A stretch of 9,629 nucleotides of DNA from Planctomycetota bacterium (GTDB lineage Bacteria > Planctomycetota > Planctomycetia > Gemmatales > Gemmataceae). A program made the translations under genes and the position numbers. Shown piece after piece: positions 1-6,489 of the stretch (position 1 is the stretch's first letter; every line of letters begins with the position of its first letter). The stretch is taken from assembly GCA_018970845.1 (NCBI GenBank), contig JAGWVO010000120.1:1-9629 (forward strand), written 5' to 3'. Below the pieces are notes generated by a model that searched no databases, had not been told where the DNA came from, and worked only from the letters and a program-made list of their open reading frames with translations.

Positions 1-922
1 CGTATGGGGCCTTGAGCGGTGAATCGGTCGTCGCCGGGAAATGGTAGAGGAGATGGTAGGCGAACTCACGCCAGGCGATTTCCTTGAAGAAAACCTCCAC
101 TCCCGCGGGAAGGGCCGCCCCGGGACGCAACCGTTGGGCCGAGAGAACCGCGTGCCATATTTGCCGCGGGCTGATCTCACCATGAGCAAGCCATGGGGAA
201 AGGCCCGATGTGCCATCAACCGACGGAATGTCGCGTCGGCCCGCGTAATCAAGAACTGATGACTCGGCGAATTCGGCAAGCCGCTTGGCCGCCCCGGCCT
301 CGCCGGGAGTCCAAGCCTGCTCCATCACTCGGTCCCAGCGAATTTTGGGAAGCAGGGCCAAGTCATCCACTTGAATTCCCCCCGGCCAAACGCTCGGGGA
401 GGCAAGTTTCTTGGGCGCACCCAGGGGAACGCAAGGTTGGAGTGACGCGTAGCAAGCCCGCCAGAACGGGGTATAAACCTGAAACGGTTTCCCCTGCTTG
501 TTGGCCACCTCATGCGGTTCCAGAAGAAGGTTGGCCTTGTGGCTGACTGCCTCCACCCCGAGTGACCTGAGTTTCTCCTTGACATCCGTGTCACGCCCGA
601 TCGATTGCGGGTCATAAAGGCGATTCCAGGCAACGACCTTGGCACCCGTCTCCTTGATCAAGGTTTTCAAGACCTCCAGGGCGGGCCCGCGGCGAATCAC
701 GAGGCGGCTGCCCAGGCCCGCGAGGGATTCGGCCAGCGCGTTCAATGAATGATGGGTCCACCAGCGGTGGGCCGCGCCATCGTGCCATGGGCCATCCGGC
801 AGATGGTCATCGATGTAGACCGGTATGACGATTCCCCGGGAAGCCGTGTCACACAAAGCGGGGTTGTCCGCCAGGCGGAGGTCTCTCCTGAACCAGCAGA
901 TGCTTACGGAATTCCCATTCAT
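1..922 (-). CDS. phr: Class I deoxyribodipyrimidine photolyase (CPD photolyase), partial, C-terminus off the left edge
   Basis: This gene encodes a flavoenzyme that uses blue light to split UV-induced pyrimidine dimers in DNA. The reading frame is open from the ATG at 922 to the window edge, giving 307 residues without a stop. A full class I enzyme has about 450-500, so the rest of the FAD-binding domain lies outside. Residues 8-22 (ICWFRRDLRLADNPA) are the classic start of the N-terminal alpha/beta antenna domain. Residues 236-253 (DGTSGLSPWLAHGEISPR) are the FAD-binding signature, and residues 279-291 contain FKEIAWREF. There Glu281 and Trp284 match the lesion-contacting Glu274/Trp277 of the E. 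coli enzyme. The start is supported by GGAAGGGG six bases upstream. It is the last of three closely spaced minus-strand genes, 19 bases after the SDR stop. The fold is certain. Photolyase rather than cryptochrome function is inferred from the conserved lesion residues. Confidence 0.93.
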   Translation of the reverse strand, partial: MNGNSVSICWFRRDLRLADNPALCDTASRGIVIPVYIDDHLPDGPWHDGAAHRWWTHHSLNALAESLAGLGSRLVIRRGPALEVLKTLIKETGAKVVAWNRLYDPQSIGRDTDVKEKLRSLGVEAVSHKANLLLEPHEVANKQGKPFQVYTPFWRACYASLQPCVPLGAPKKLASPSVWPGGIQVDDLALLPKIRWDRVMEQAWTPGEAGAAKRLAEFAESSVLDYAGRRDIPSVDGTSGLSPWLAHGEISPRQIWHAVLSAQRLRPGAALPAGVEVFFKEIAWREFAYHLLYHFPATTDSPLKAPY

Positions 923-928
923 GATTTT

Positions 929-936
929 CCCCTTCC
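929..936 (-). promoter_or_regulatory. Ribosome binding site of the class I photolyase gene
   Basis: GGAAGGGG on the minus strand lies six bases before the ATG at 922, inside the 19-base gap after the SDR stop codon. It supports this start and separate translation initiation on a shared transcript. Confidence 0.6.
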
Positions 937-941
937 GGCTT

Positions 942-1676
942 TCAGCCACGGGTTTTCAGGCCGGAAAGGCCACCATCCACACCCAGGCACTGGGCGGTGA
1001 CCCATGAGTTGGCTGGATCCAGAAACCAGGCCAAGGCCCTTGCGATGTCCTCCGGTTCGCCAAGGCGGCCCAAGGGGTGCATGCCCAAGCTTGCCTTGAC
1101 GGAGGCCTCGCTGGAGGTGAGTCGGGCCGACATGGGCGTTTTCACCAGTCCCGGGGAAACGACATTCACCCGTATGTTCCGTGGGGCGTAAGTCGCCGCC
1201 GCCGAACGCGCCAAGCCGATGATTCCCGCCTTGGCCGCGGATATGGCCTCATGGTTTTGCAGGCCGATGCTTGCAGCCCCACTCGCCAGGAGGACGATGC
1301 TGCCTCCCGTGTCCATCATCACCTTGGCGGCCTCCCGGACAACATGAAACGCCACGGTGAGGTTCTTGCCAATTGTCTCCGCCCATTCGGCGTCCGTGGT
1401 GAGGTGGGCTGGCTTGAGCAAGATGGAGCCAACGCAAGCCACCGCCCCGTCAACGCGCCCGCGCTTTTCCCTGACTTGCGAGAAGAGCGTTTGGACATCC
1501 GCTGAATTTGTCGCGTCGCAGCGGATGAAATCGGCGCCGATCTCGGCACCGAGGGTTTCCAATGCGGAATCGTTCCTTGCCGCGAGTGTCACCATGTCAC
1601 CGCGAGCCGCAAGGAGGCGGGCTGTCGCCGAACCGATCCCGCCCGTCGCCCCGATCACCACCTGCACCGCTGACAT
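942..1676 (-). CDS. SDR-family (short-chain dehydrogenase/reductase-like) protein lacking the catalytic tyrosine
   Basis: A 244-residue Rossmann-fold protein of the classical SDR length. Residues 9-15 (GATGGIG) are the dinucleotide-binding glycine motif, and 80-83 (ACVG) replace the usual NNAG. The other active-site positions fall in register: Asn105 (KNL), Ser132 (LASGAAS) and Lys149 (AAK). The residue 13 after Ser132 and 4 before Lys149, normally Tyr, is Ile145 (codon ATA). Residues 171-180 (NVVSPGLVKT) and the C-terminal GVDGG are normal SDR features. An NAD(P)-binding protein is therefore well supported, but ordinary carbonyl/alcohol oxidoreduction is doubtful. I place the start at 1676 because GGAAGGAG lies seven bases upstream. 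An alternative ATG at 1712 overlaps the preceding stop (ATGA) and would add 12 residues. It sits between two photolyase genes and is probably co-transcribed with them. Its substrate is unknown. Confidence 0.9.
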   Translation of the reverse strand: MSAVQVVIGATGGIGSATARLLAARGDMVTLAARNDSALETLGAEIGADFIRCDATNSADVQTLFSQVREKRGRVDGAVACVGSILLKPAHLTTDAEWAETIGKNLTVAFHVVREAAKVMMDTGGSIVLLASGAASIGLQNHEAISAAKAGIIGLARSAAATYAPRNIRVNVVSPGLVKTPMSARLTSSEASVKASLGMHPLGRLGEPEDIARALAWFLDPANSWVTAQCLGVDGGLSGLKTRG

Positions 1677-1683
1677 CGAGATG

Positions 1684-1691
1684 CTCCTTCC
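1684..1691 (-). promoter_or_regulatory. Ribosome binding site that decides the SDR start
   Basis: GGAAGGAG on the minus strand is seven bases before the ATG at 1676. It would be coding sequence if translation began at the ATG at 1712, so it argues for the shorter 244-residue product. Confidence 0.7.
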
Positions 1692-1708
1692 GGCATGCAT
1701 GGACGCGG

Positions 1709-3280
1709 TCATTCACCGGCCATTTCGAGGCGGATCCTTTTGGCGCCATCGCGTATCCCGCGGATCTCCTCGCCGCCCTTGCCATCGAGGTTCTTAACCT
1801 GCATCAGCATCCGCGGATTCCCGGCGATCAGGTCCCTGTGCCTGTCGACAAAGTCCCAATAAAGGGTCGTGAAAGGGCAGGCCTTGGGCCCCGTTGCCAC
1901 TCCCGGGTCGAAACGGCATTGCCGGCAGTGGTTGCCCATTCTCTCGATGTACTTTCCAGAGGCGGCATAAGGCTTGGAAGCCATGACGCCGCCGTCCCCG
2001 TACTGGGACATGCCCAGGGTGTTGGGGAGTTCAACCCACTCCACGGCATCCACATAAACGGCCAGGTACCATTCATGGACCATTTTCGGGTTCACCCCGA
2101 GCAACATGGCGAACAAACCGGTGACCATCAACCTTTGGATGTGGTGGGCGTAACCGAGGCTCAGTGTTTGGCCGATCGCGTCCGCCAGGCAGGCCATGTC
2201 GGTTTTGCCGGTCCAGTAAAAACCCGGCAATGGCAGGTTGGCGCCAAGGCGGTTCAGTTCGAGGTAACCGGGCATGTGCATCCAGTAAATTCCCCGGACA
2301 TATTCCCTCCAACCGACAATCTGGCGCACAAAGCCTTCCACGGAAGACAATGGCGCGGCACCACCCCGGTAGGCTTCTTCCGCCTTGCGCGCCACCTCCA
2401 TGGGATTGAGCAGCTTGAGGTTCAAGGCGGCCGAAAGCCGGGAATGATAAAGCCAGGGCTGCCCTTGCCACATGGCGTCCTGGTACTGGCCGAAGAGGGG
2501 CAATCTGTGGGCCACGAAATCCTCAAGCGCCTCCAAGGCCTGGTCCCGGGTCACCGGCCAATCAAACTGACTGAGGTCGCCTGGATGCCCGGCAAACATC
2601 GACTCAACGGAATCCATCACTTTTCGGGTCAGGCGGTCGGGGGAAAACGATACTGGCGCAGGCAACAGCCCGGGCCCTGCCTTGCCAAATGAGCCTCGGT
2701 TGTCGTGGTCGTAATTCCACTGGCCCCCGGCCGGCTGAGCCCCGTCCATCAGGATGCCAAGCTTAGCCCGCAGGGGCCGGTAAAAATGCTCGAGCCGGAG
2801 GGCTTTCCTGCCCTTGGCGAACGCCTTGAAATCGTCCTTGCTCGTGAGAAAGTGGCGATCCGGATCGATGCGGAGGGATGCGCCTTTCGTTTGGGCGGCT
2901 TCCCGAATCTCCATCTCGACGGCATGTTCCCCCGGTTCGCAGACGACAATCTCGGCGGGGCGGTGGCGGTCGATGGCCTCGGATAGGGCGGCCCCAAGGG
3001 TCGCGGTGCCGGCAGCCTGATCGATCTCAAGGTAATCCACTCGGAATTTGTCATTGAGCAGGGAGTCGCGAAAGTGCCGCATGGCCGAAAGAAACAGGGT
3101 TGTTCTTGCCTTGTGCGACTTAACCTTGGTCGATTCATGCGCGACTTCCGCCATGAAGACCATGTCCAGTTGCGGGTCGTGGCCATCGAAAACGGCGGAA
3201 TCGCGGTTGAGTTGGTCGCCCAGCACGAAAACCAATCGCCTCACGGGCTTCGCGGATTTCTTGCTCAAGGCGCCACCCAT
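1709..3280 (-). CDS. phrB: FeS-BCP family (6-4) photolyase / bacterial cryptochrome (DPRP, PhrB/CryB type)
   Basis: This is an iron-sulfur photolyase-like flavoprotein of 523 residues (the family is about 500-510). Agrobacterium PhrB, the reference member, repairs (6-4) photoproducts using FAD, a lumazine antenna and a 4Fe-4S cluster. Numbered from this start, the N-terminal antenna domain opens with RRLVFVLGDQL (residues 14-24). The catalytic domain includes GFVRQIVGWREYVRGIYW (316-333) and FYWTGKTDMACL (354-365). The His pair in GYAHHIQR (379-380) matches PhrB His365/366. Four cysteines at 364, 452, 455 and 468 have spacings 88-3-13, the same as the PhrB cluster ligands 350, 438, 441 and 454. 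PhrB numbers are from memory. The start at 3280 has GGGGA six bases upstream. An in-frame ATG at 3304 has no good ribosome site and adds eight residues outside the conserved region. It heads the three-gene repair cluster and diverges from nadE. Confidence 0.93.
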   Translation of the reverse strand: MGGALSKKSAKPVRRLVFVLGDQLNRDSAVFDGHDPQLDMVFMAEVAHESTKVKSHKARTTLFLSAMRHFRDSLLNDKFRVDYLEIDQAAGTATLGAALSEAIDRHRPAEIVVCEPGEHAVEMEIREAAQTKGASLRIDPDRHFLTSKDDFKAFAKGRKALRLEHFYRPLRAKLGILMDGAQPAGGQWNYDHDNRGSFGKAGPGLLPAPVSFSPDRLTRKVMDSVESMFAGHPGDLSQFDWPVTRDQALEALEDFVAHRLPLFGQYQDAMWQGQPWLYHSRLSAALNLKLLNPMEVARKAEEAYRGGAAPLSSVEGFVRQIVGWREYVRGIYWMHMPGYLELNRLGANLPLPGFYWTGKTDMACLADAIGQTLSLGYAHHIQRLMVTGLFAMLLGVNPKMVHEWYLAVYVDAVEWVELPNTLGMSQYGDGGVMASKPYAASGKYIERMGNHCRQCRFDPGVATGPKACPFTTLYWDFVDRHRDLIAGNPRMLMQVKNLDGKGGEEIRGIRDGAKRIRLEMAGE

Positions 3281-3384
3281 TGGGATTCCCCGATCGACAA
3301 ACATTACTCATAGCCCGGTAAGCTGGATGAATGGCCATCGCGGGGAAATTAAACCCGTTGCTTGCCAGTGGGAGGCTCGTTCGC
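3281..3384. promoter_or_regulatory. Divergent intergenic region, presumed promoters of the photolyase cluster and nadE
   Basis: This 104-base gap separates two divergent genes, so it should hold both promoters. I see no convincing -35/-10 pair on either strand. An AT-richer patch lies at 3346-3353 and a GGGATTCCC palindrome at 3282-3290. If both genes used their longer starts (3304 and 3331) only 26 bases would remain. That is too little for two promoters and favours the shorter proteins. Confidence 0.4.
3370..3375 (+). promoter_or_regulatory. Ribosome binding site of nadE
   Basis: GGGAGG stands nine bases before the ATG at 3385. The upstream in-frame ATG at 3331 has no comparable site, so this motif selects the start. 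Confidence 0.6.
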
Positions 3385-5397
3385 ATGCGCCAGCATGGTT
3401 TCACCAGGGTGGGAGTGGCTTGTCCCCGTCTGTATCTGGGTGATCCGTTGGCGAACGCGCGGGAAACCATTTCCCTCCTCCGCCAAGCCGCGCGCGAGAG
3501 GGCGTCGGTGGTCGTGTTTCCCGAATTGGGGATCACCGGCTATTCCTGCGGCGACCTCTTCCGGCAACAGACCCTACTGGATCATTCGGAAAAAGCGTTG
3601 GCGGAGGTTCTTAGGGCAACCGAGGACGAGTATGACGGGCTTGCCGTCGTGGGCCTTCCCGTGGCCGCTGGCAACCAGCTTTACAATGCTGCCGCGGCAT
3701 TATCAGGAGGCAGGATTCTCGGCTTGGTGCCCAAGATTCACATACCCAATTATGGCGAGTTTTACGAGGCCCGTCATTTCGCCAGCGGCAGGTTGAATTC
3801 CCCGCTTACGGTCAACCTGGCCGGACAATCAGCCACCTTGTCGCCTTCATTGGTTTTCCCTTGCGAGACGATGCCCGGCCTCGTCGTGGGCATCGAGGTT
3901 TGCGAGGACTTGTGGGTGCCCGAACCTCCCAGCGGCAGGTTGGCCATGGCGGGCGCGACTCTGTTGTTGAACCTCTCCGCCAGCAACGAATTGCTGGGAA
4001 AAGCCGCCTACCGCAGGTCGCTTGTGGCCCAGCAATCGGCCCGTTGCATCGCAGCCTACGCCTACGCTTCGGCGGGCTTCGGGGAATCAACCGCCGACCT
4101 CGTCTTTGGCGGCCACGGAATCGTTGCGGAAAACGGTTCAATCCTTGCGGAGACGGACCGTTTCCAAAGGAAGGCAACGCTCGGGTTCATGGAAATCGAC
4201 CTTCAGCAAATCGCCCACGAAAGGCGGAGGCAGGGAACTTTCACCTCATCGGCCGGGAACGCCATGCCGCCCGCTGCCGTTCCATGGAGCGAGGGAAAAT
4301 CGTTGGTGGGCAAGGAAGGCACCCTCGTGCAGCGCCCGGTGCAAGCGCATCCGTTCGTGCCCGCCAACAAGTCCGACCTGCGGGAAAGATGCCGGGAGAT
4401 TTTCAGCATCCAGACCACGGCTTTGGCCCGCCGCATCGACTCGGCAAAACCGCGCGCCCTGGCGATAGGTGTTTCCGGCGGCCTCGATTCCACCCTGGCC
4501 TTGCTGGTCGCGTGCAAAACCCTCGACACGCTGGGAATGGAACGCTCGACTATCAGCGCCATCACGATGCCGGGATTCGGAACCACGGGAAGAACACTCA
4601 ACAACGCGCTGGCTCTCATGGGTCTGCTTGGCGTCAGGTCAAAAACAGTCGACATCAGGCTCATGGCCCTTGAGGAGTGGCGGGCGCTGGGACACAAGCC
4701 CTTCGGCATCGACATCACGGGCCTCGACTTGGCCTCGTTCCAGTCGAGACTCGACACGCTCGCCCCCGGTGAGCGGAACGACCTTGTCTTCGAGAATGTC
4801 CAAGCCAGGCTGCGGACCTCGATCCTCATGAACACCGGATTCACGCTCGGAACCGGCGACCTATCCGAAGCAGCGCTGGGTTGGTGCACATACAACGGCG
4901 ATCACATGAGCATGTACAATGTGAATTCCGGAGTGCCAAAGACCCTCGTCCGGTTCCTGGTTGGCTGGGCGGCCGAAAACGAGTTCGACGGCGAGGCCAG
5001 GCGATGCCTCTCCGATATAGTCGCCACACCCATCTCGCCCGAGTTGCTGCCGTCGCGCCCCGATGGAAAAACCGCACAGCCAACGGAGGAAAGCGTCGGC
5101 CCCTATGAACTTCACGACTTCTTCCTGTATCACCTCATTCGGCATGGGGCATCGCCTGGAAAGATTCTTTACCTGGCGCGAAAAGCCTCCTTCGACACTC
5201 CTCGCTCACCCTCCGAAATCGCGCGCTGGCTCGATCAATTCATCAAGCGATTCTTCGCGCAGCAGTTCAAGCGCGAATGCGTGCCCAATGGCCCCAAGGT
5301 CGGAAGCGTGAGCCTTTCTCCGCGAGGCGACTGGCGCATGCCCCCAGACGCTTCCCCGTGCGCCTGGACCGACCGAAATCCCAAGGATGGAAACTGA
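3385..5397 (+). CDS. nadE: Glutamine-dependent NAD+ synthetase
   Basis: This enzyme catalyses the last step of NAD+ synthesis. It amidates nicotinic acid adenine dinucleotide with ATP, using ammonia released from glutamine. The 670-residue protein has both expected domains. In the N-terminal nitrilase-like glutaminase, Glu47 (FPELGITGYS), Lys117 (VPKIHIPNYGEFYEAR) and Cys173 (EVCEDLWVP) form the catalytic triad. In the C-terminal synthetase domain, SGGLDS at 364-369 is the PP-loop. It is followed by NVQARLRT (471-478), GTGDLSE (489-495) and a SLSPRGDWRMP motif close to the end (643-653). Length and layout match the two-domain M. tuberculosis enzyme (about 680 residues). The start at 3385 follows GGGAGG and gives the usual QHGFTRVGVA opening. 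The in-frame ATG at 3331 would add 18 unconserved residues. It diverges from the repair cluster and converges on the PhzF-like gene. A functional link to the NAD(P)-binding SDR nearby is only a possibility. Confidence 0.97.
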   Translation: MRQHGFTRVGVACPRLYLGDPLANARETISLLRQAARERASVVVFPELGITGYSCGDLFRQQTLLDHSEKALAEVLRATEDEYDGLAVVGLPVAAGNQLYNAAAALSGGRILGLVPKIHIPNYGEFYEARHFASGRLNSPLTVNLAGQSATLSPSLVFPCETMPGLVVGIEVCEDLWVPEPPSGRLAMAGATLLLNLSASNELLGKAAYRRSLVAQQSARCIAAYAYASAGFGESTADLVFGGHGIVAENGSILAETDRFQRKATLGFMEIDLQQIAHERRRQGTFTSSAGNAMPPAAVPWSEGKSLVGKEGTLVQRPVQAHPFVPANKSDLRERCREIFSIQTTALARRIDSAKPRALAIGVSGGLDSTLALLVACKTLDTLGMERSTISAITMPGFGTTGRTLNNALALMGLLGVRSKTVDIRLMALEEWRALGHKPFGIDITGLDLASFQSRLDTLAPGERNDLVFENVQARLRTSILMNTGFTLGTGDLSEAALGWCTYNGDHMSMYNVNSGVPKTLVRFLVGWAAENEFDGEARRCLSDIVATPISPELLPSRPDGKTAQPTEESVGPYELHDFFLYHLIRHGASPGKILYLARKASFDTPRSPSEIARWLDQFIKRFFAQQFKRECVPNGPKVGSVSLSPRGDWRMPPDASPCAWTDRNPKDGN

Positions 5398-5403
5398 TTG
5401 CGG

Positions 5404-5416
5404 GAGGCATCGCCTC
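5404..5416. terminator. Weak stem-loop between convergent nadE and the PhzF-like gene
   Basis: GAGGC and GCCTC form a five-base stem around a three-base ATC loop in the 30-base gap between the two convergent stops. There is no T-run on either side, so intrinsic termination is uncertain. Confidence 0.2.
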
Positions 5417-5427
5417 GAATCCCCGGG

Positions 5428-6219
5428 TTAGGCCGACAACTCGCCCCGGGCAGTAATCGTTCCCTTGCCCGATAGGTGAACCCTGTCGCCCCTCACCTCC
5501 ACTCCAACCGTGCCGGGACGGCGGGAAACCTGACGGCCGACCAGGCGGTGCCGGCCGAGGCGCTCAGCCCAGAAAGGGCCGAGGAGACAATGCGCCGAAC
5601 CTGTCACCGGGTCCTCCGGAATCCCGGCCGCGGGCGCGAAAAATCGGGAAACAAAATCGACTCCCGGAATATCGGAATTCGCCGTGACAATCACTCCGCG
5701 GCACGGCCATGCCGCCAGCTGGTCCATCCTTGGAGCCAGCCTTCGAACCTCCCCGGCATCGGCCAGTTCAACAAGCATGTCCATGGCGGAACCAAATACA
5801 CCGACGGGATTGGCTCCAAGCGCCTCTGCAACCTCTCGGGAACATGGCAACTCCCGGCACGCTAGCGCGGGAAAATCCATGAAAAGGCCGCCCGTGTCGC
5901 CGCCAACAACCAAGGGGCCCGACCTCGTCAAAAACTCAACGCGTTCATGGGCCAACTTTGAGTCGAACAGCGCCAATGCCGCGGCAAGGGTGGCATGGCC
6001 GCACAGGTCGACTTCGCAAGCGGGTGTGAACCATCGGAGTTTCCACTGCCCCGAACCACCCCGCGATTCGATGAACGCCGTTTCCGAAAGGTTGAATTCA
6101 CCGGCAACAGCTTGAAGAAATCCATCATCCCTGGCGCTTCGCAGCAGCACGACGGCCGCTGGATTGCCTTGGAATGGCCCATCCGCGAAAGCATCGACAA
6201 TCCAAAACCGCTCTGCCAT
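5428..6219 (-). CDS. PhzF family epimerase/isomerase-like protein
   Basis: A 263-residue member of the PhzF superfamily, which shares the diaminopimelate-epimerase fold. The founding member isomerises a phenazine precursor, but most bacterial homologues (for example E. coli YddE) have no known substrate. Visible family features in order are: VDAFADGPFQGNPAAVV (8-24); Glu46 in LSETAF, the catalytic acid position; RWFTPACEVDLCGHAT (62-77), forming one half of the active site; and FFAPAAGIPEDPVTGSAH (193-210), forming the other. Length is normal and both half-domains are complete, so it should be active. I start at the ATG at 6219 because GGGAG lies eight bases upstream. The in-frame ATG at 6234 would add five residues and has only a G-rich run too close to it. 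No phenazine genes are nearby, so phenazine synthesis should not be assumed. It is a single gene, converging on nadE. Confidence 0.92.
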   Translation of the reverse strand: MAERFWIVDAFADGPFQGNPAAVVLLRSARDDGFLQAVAGEFNLSETAFIESRGGSGQWKLRWFTPACEVDLCGHATLAAALALFDSKLAHERVEFLTRSGPLVVGGDTGGLFMDFPALACRELPCSREVAEALGANPVGVFGSAMDMLVELADAGEVRRLAPRMDQLAAWPCRGVIVTANSDIPGVDFVSRFFAPAAGIPEDPVTGSAHCLLGPFWAERLGRHRLVGRQVSRRPGTVGVEVRGDRVHLSGKGTITARGELSA

Positions 6220-6489
6220 TTTCCCGACTCCCATTCCATCCCCAGTTGGAGACAGCCCTTAGGTTAAACCCAAATCCCGCCGGTATTTCCGGCAATCCCG
6301 GCAAGCCCTTCGCCAGCGAAACAAACGGACTTGAGAAAAAATCCGGAACGAAAATTTGCATGGACGAAAAATAAAACCTAGTTTTGCCGTGCTTACAGGT
6401 TCTGGCGTGTTTAACCTGTGCGCAGCGGCAAGATTTTTCCTTGACGCCCATCATTTCTTCAAAACGCCAAGGCACCTGGGATACACATC
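6220..6489. promoter_or_regulatory. Divergent intergenic region upstream of the protease gene
   Basis: A 270-base non-coding stretch lies between the divergently transcribed PhzF-like and protease genes. Bases 6318-6385 are clearly richer in A/T than the surroundings and are the likeliest promoter area, although no clean -35/-10 pair stands out. It holds a GCCGG-TATTT-CCGGC hairpin (6279-6293), a CCGGCAA direct repeat (6289-6295 and 6298-6304), and the inverted repeats listed separately. A weak ribosome site, GGGA at 6478-6481, lies eight bases before the protease ATG. Confidence 0.45.
6395..6419. repeat. Inverted repeat upstream of the protease gene
   Basis: ACAGGTT (6395-6401) and AACCTGT (6413-6419) are exact reverse complements separated by 11 bases, about 70 bases before the protease start. 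It could be an operator half-site pair or a hairpin in the 5' untranslated region. The right arm overlaps GTTTAACCT (6409-6417), the reverse complement of AGGTTAAAC at 6261-6269. Confidence 0.4.

Noticed and set aside
193..645. Open frames on both strands (193-546 plus, 325-645 minus) at the left end
   Set aside because: The real gene is the edge-truncated class I photolyase, whose minus-strand frame stays open from 922 to base 1 with clear motifs.
1562..2692. 376-codon open frame on the plus strand
   Set aside because: It lies antisense to the FeS-BCP photolyase, whose minus-strand translation matches the PhrB family throughout. The antisense product is low-complexity with no recognisable domain, as expected from high-GC shadow frames.
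3861..4673. 270-codon plus-strand frame inside nadE
   Set aside because: It is an Arg/Gly/His-rich product in another frame of nadE, which has complete and continuous family motifs here.
4203..4895. 230-codon minus-strand frame
   Set aside because: It is antisense to the conserved synthetase domain of nadE and has no recognisable motif.
5428..6219. Phenazine biosynthesis locus
   Set aside because: Only a PhzF-family protein is present. No phzA/B/D/E/G-like neighbours exist in the window, and most PhzF homologues are unrelated to phenazines.
6441..6469. TTGACG as a -35 box of the protease promoter
   Set aside because: The bases 17 later (ACGCCA) do not resemble a -10 box, and the start codon would be too close for a usual leader.
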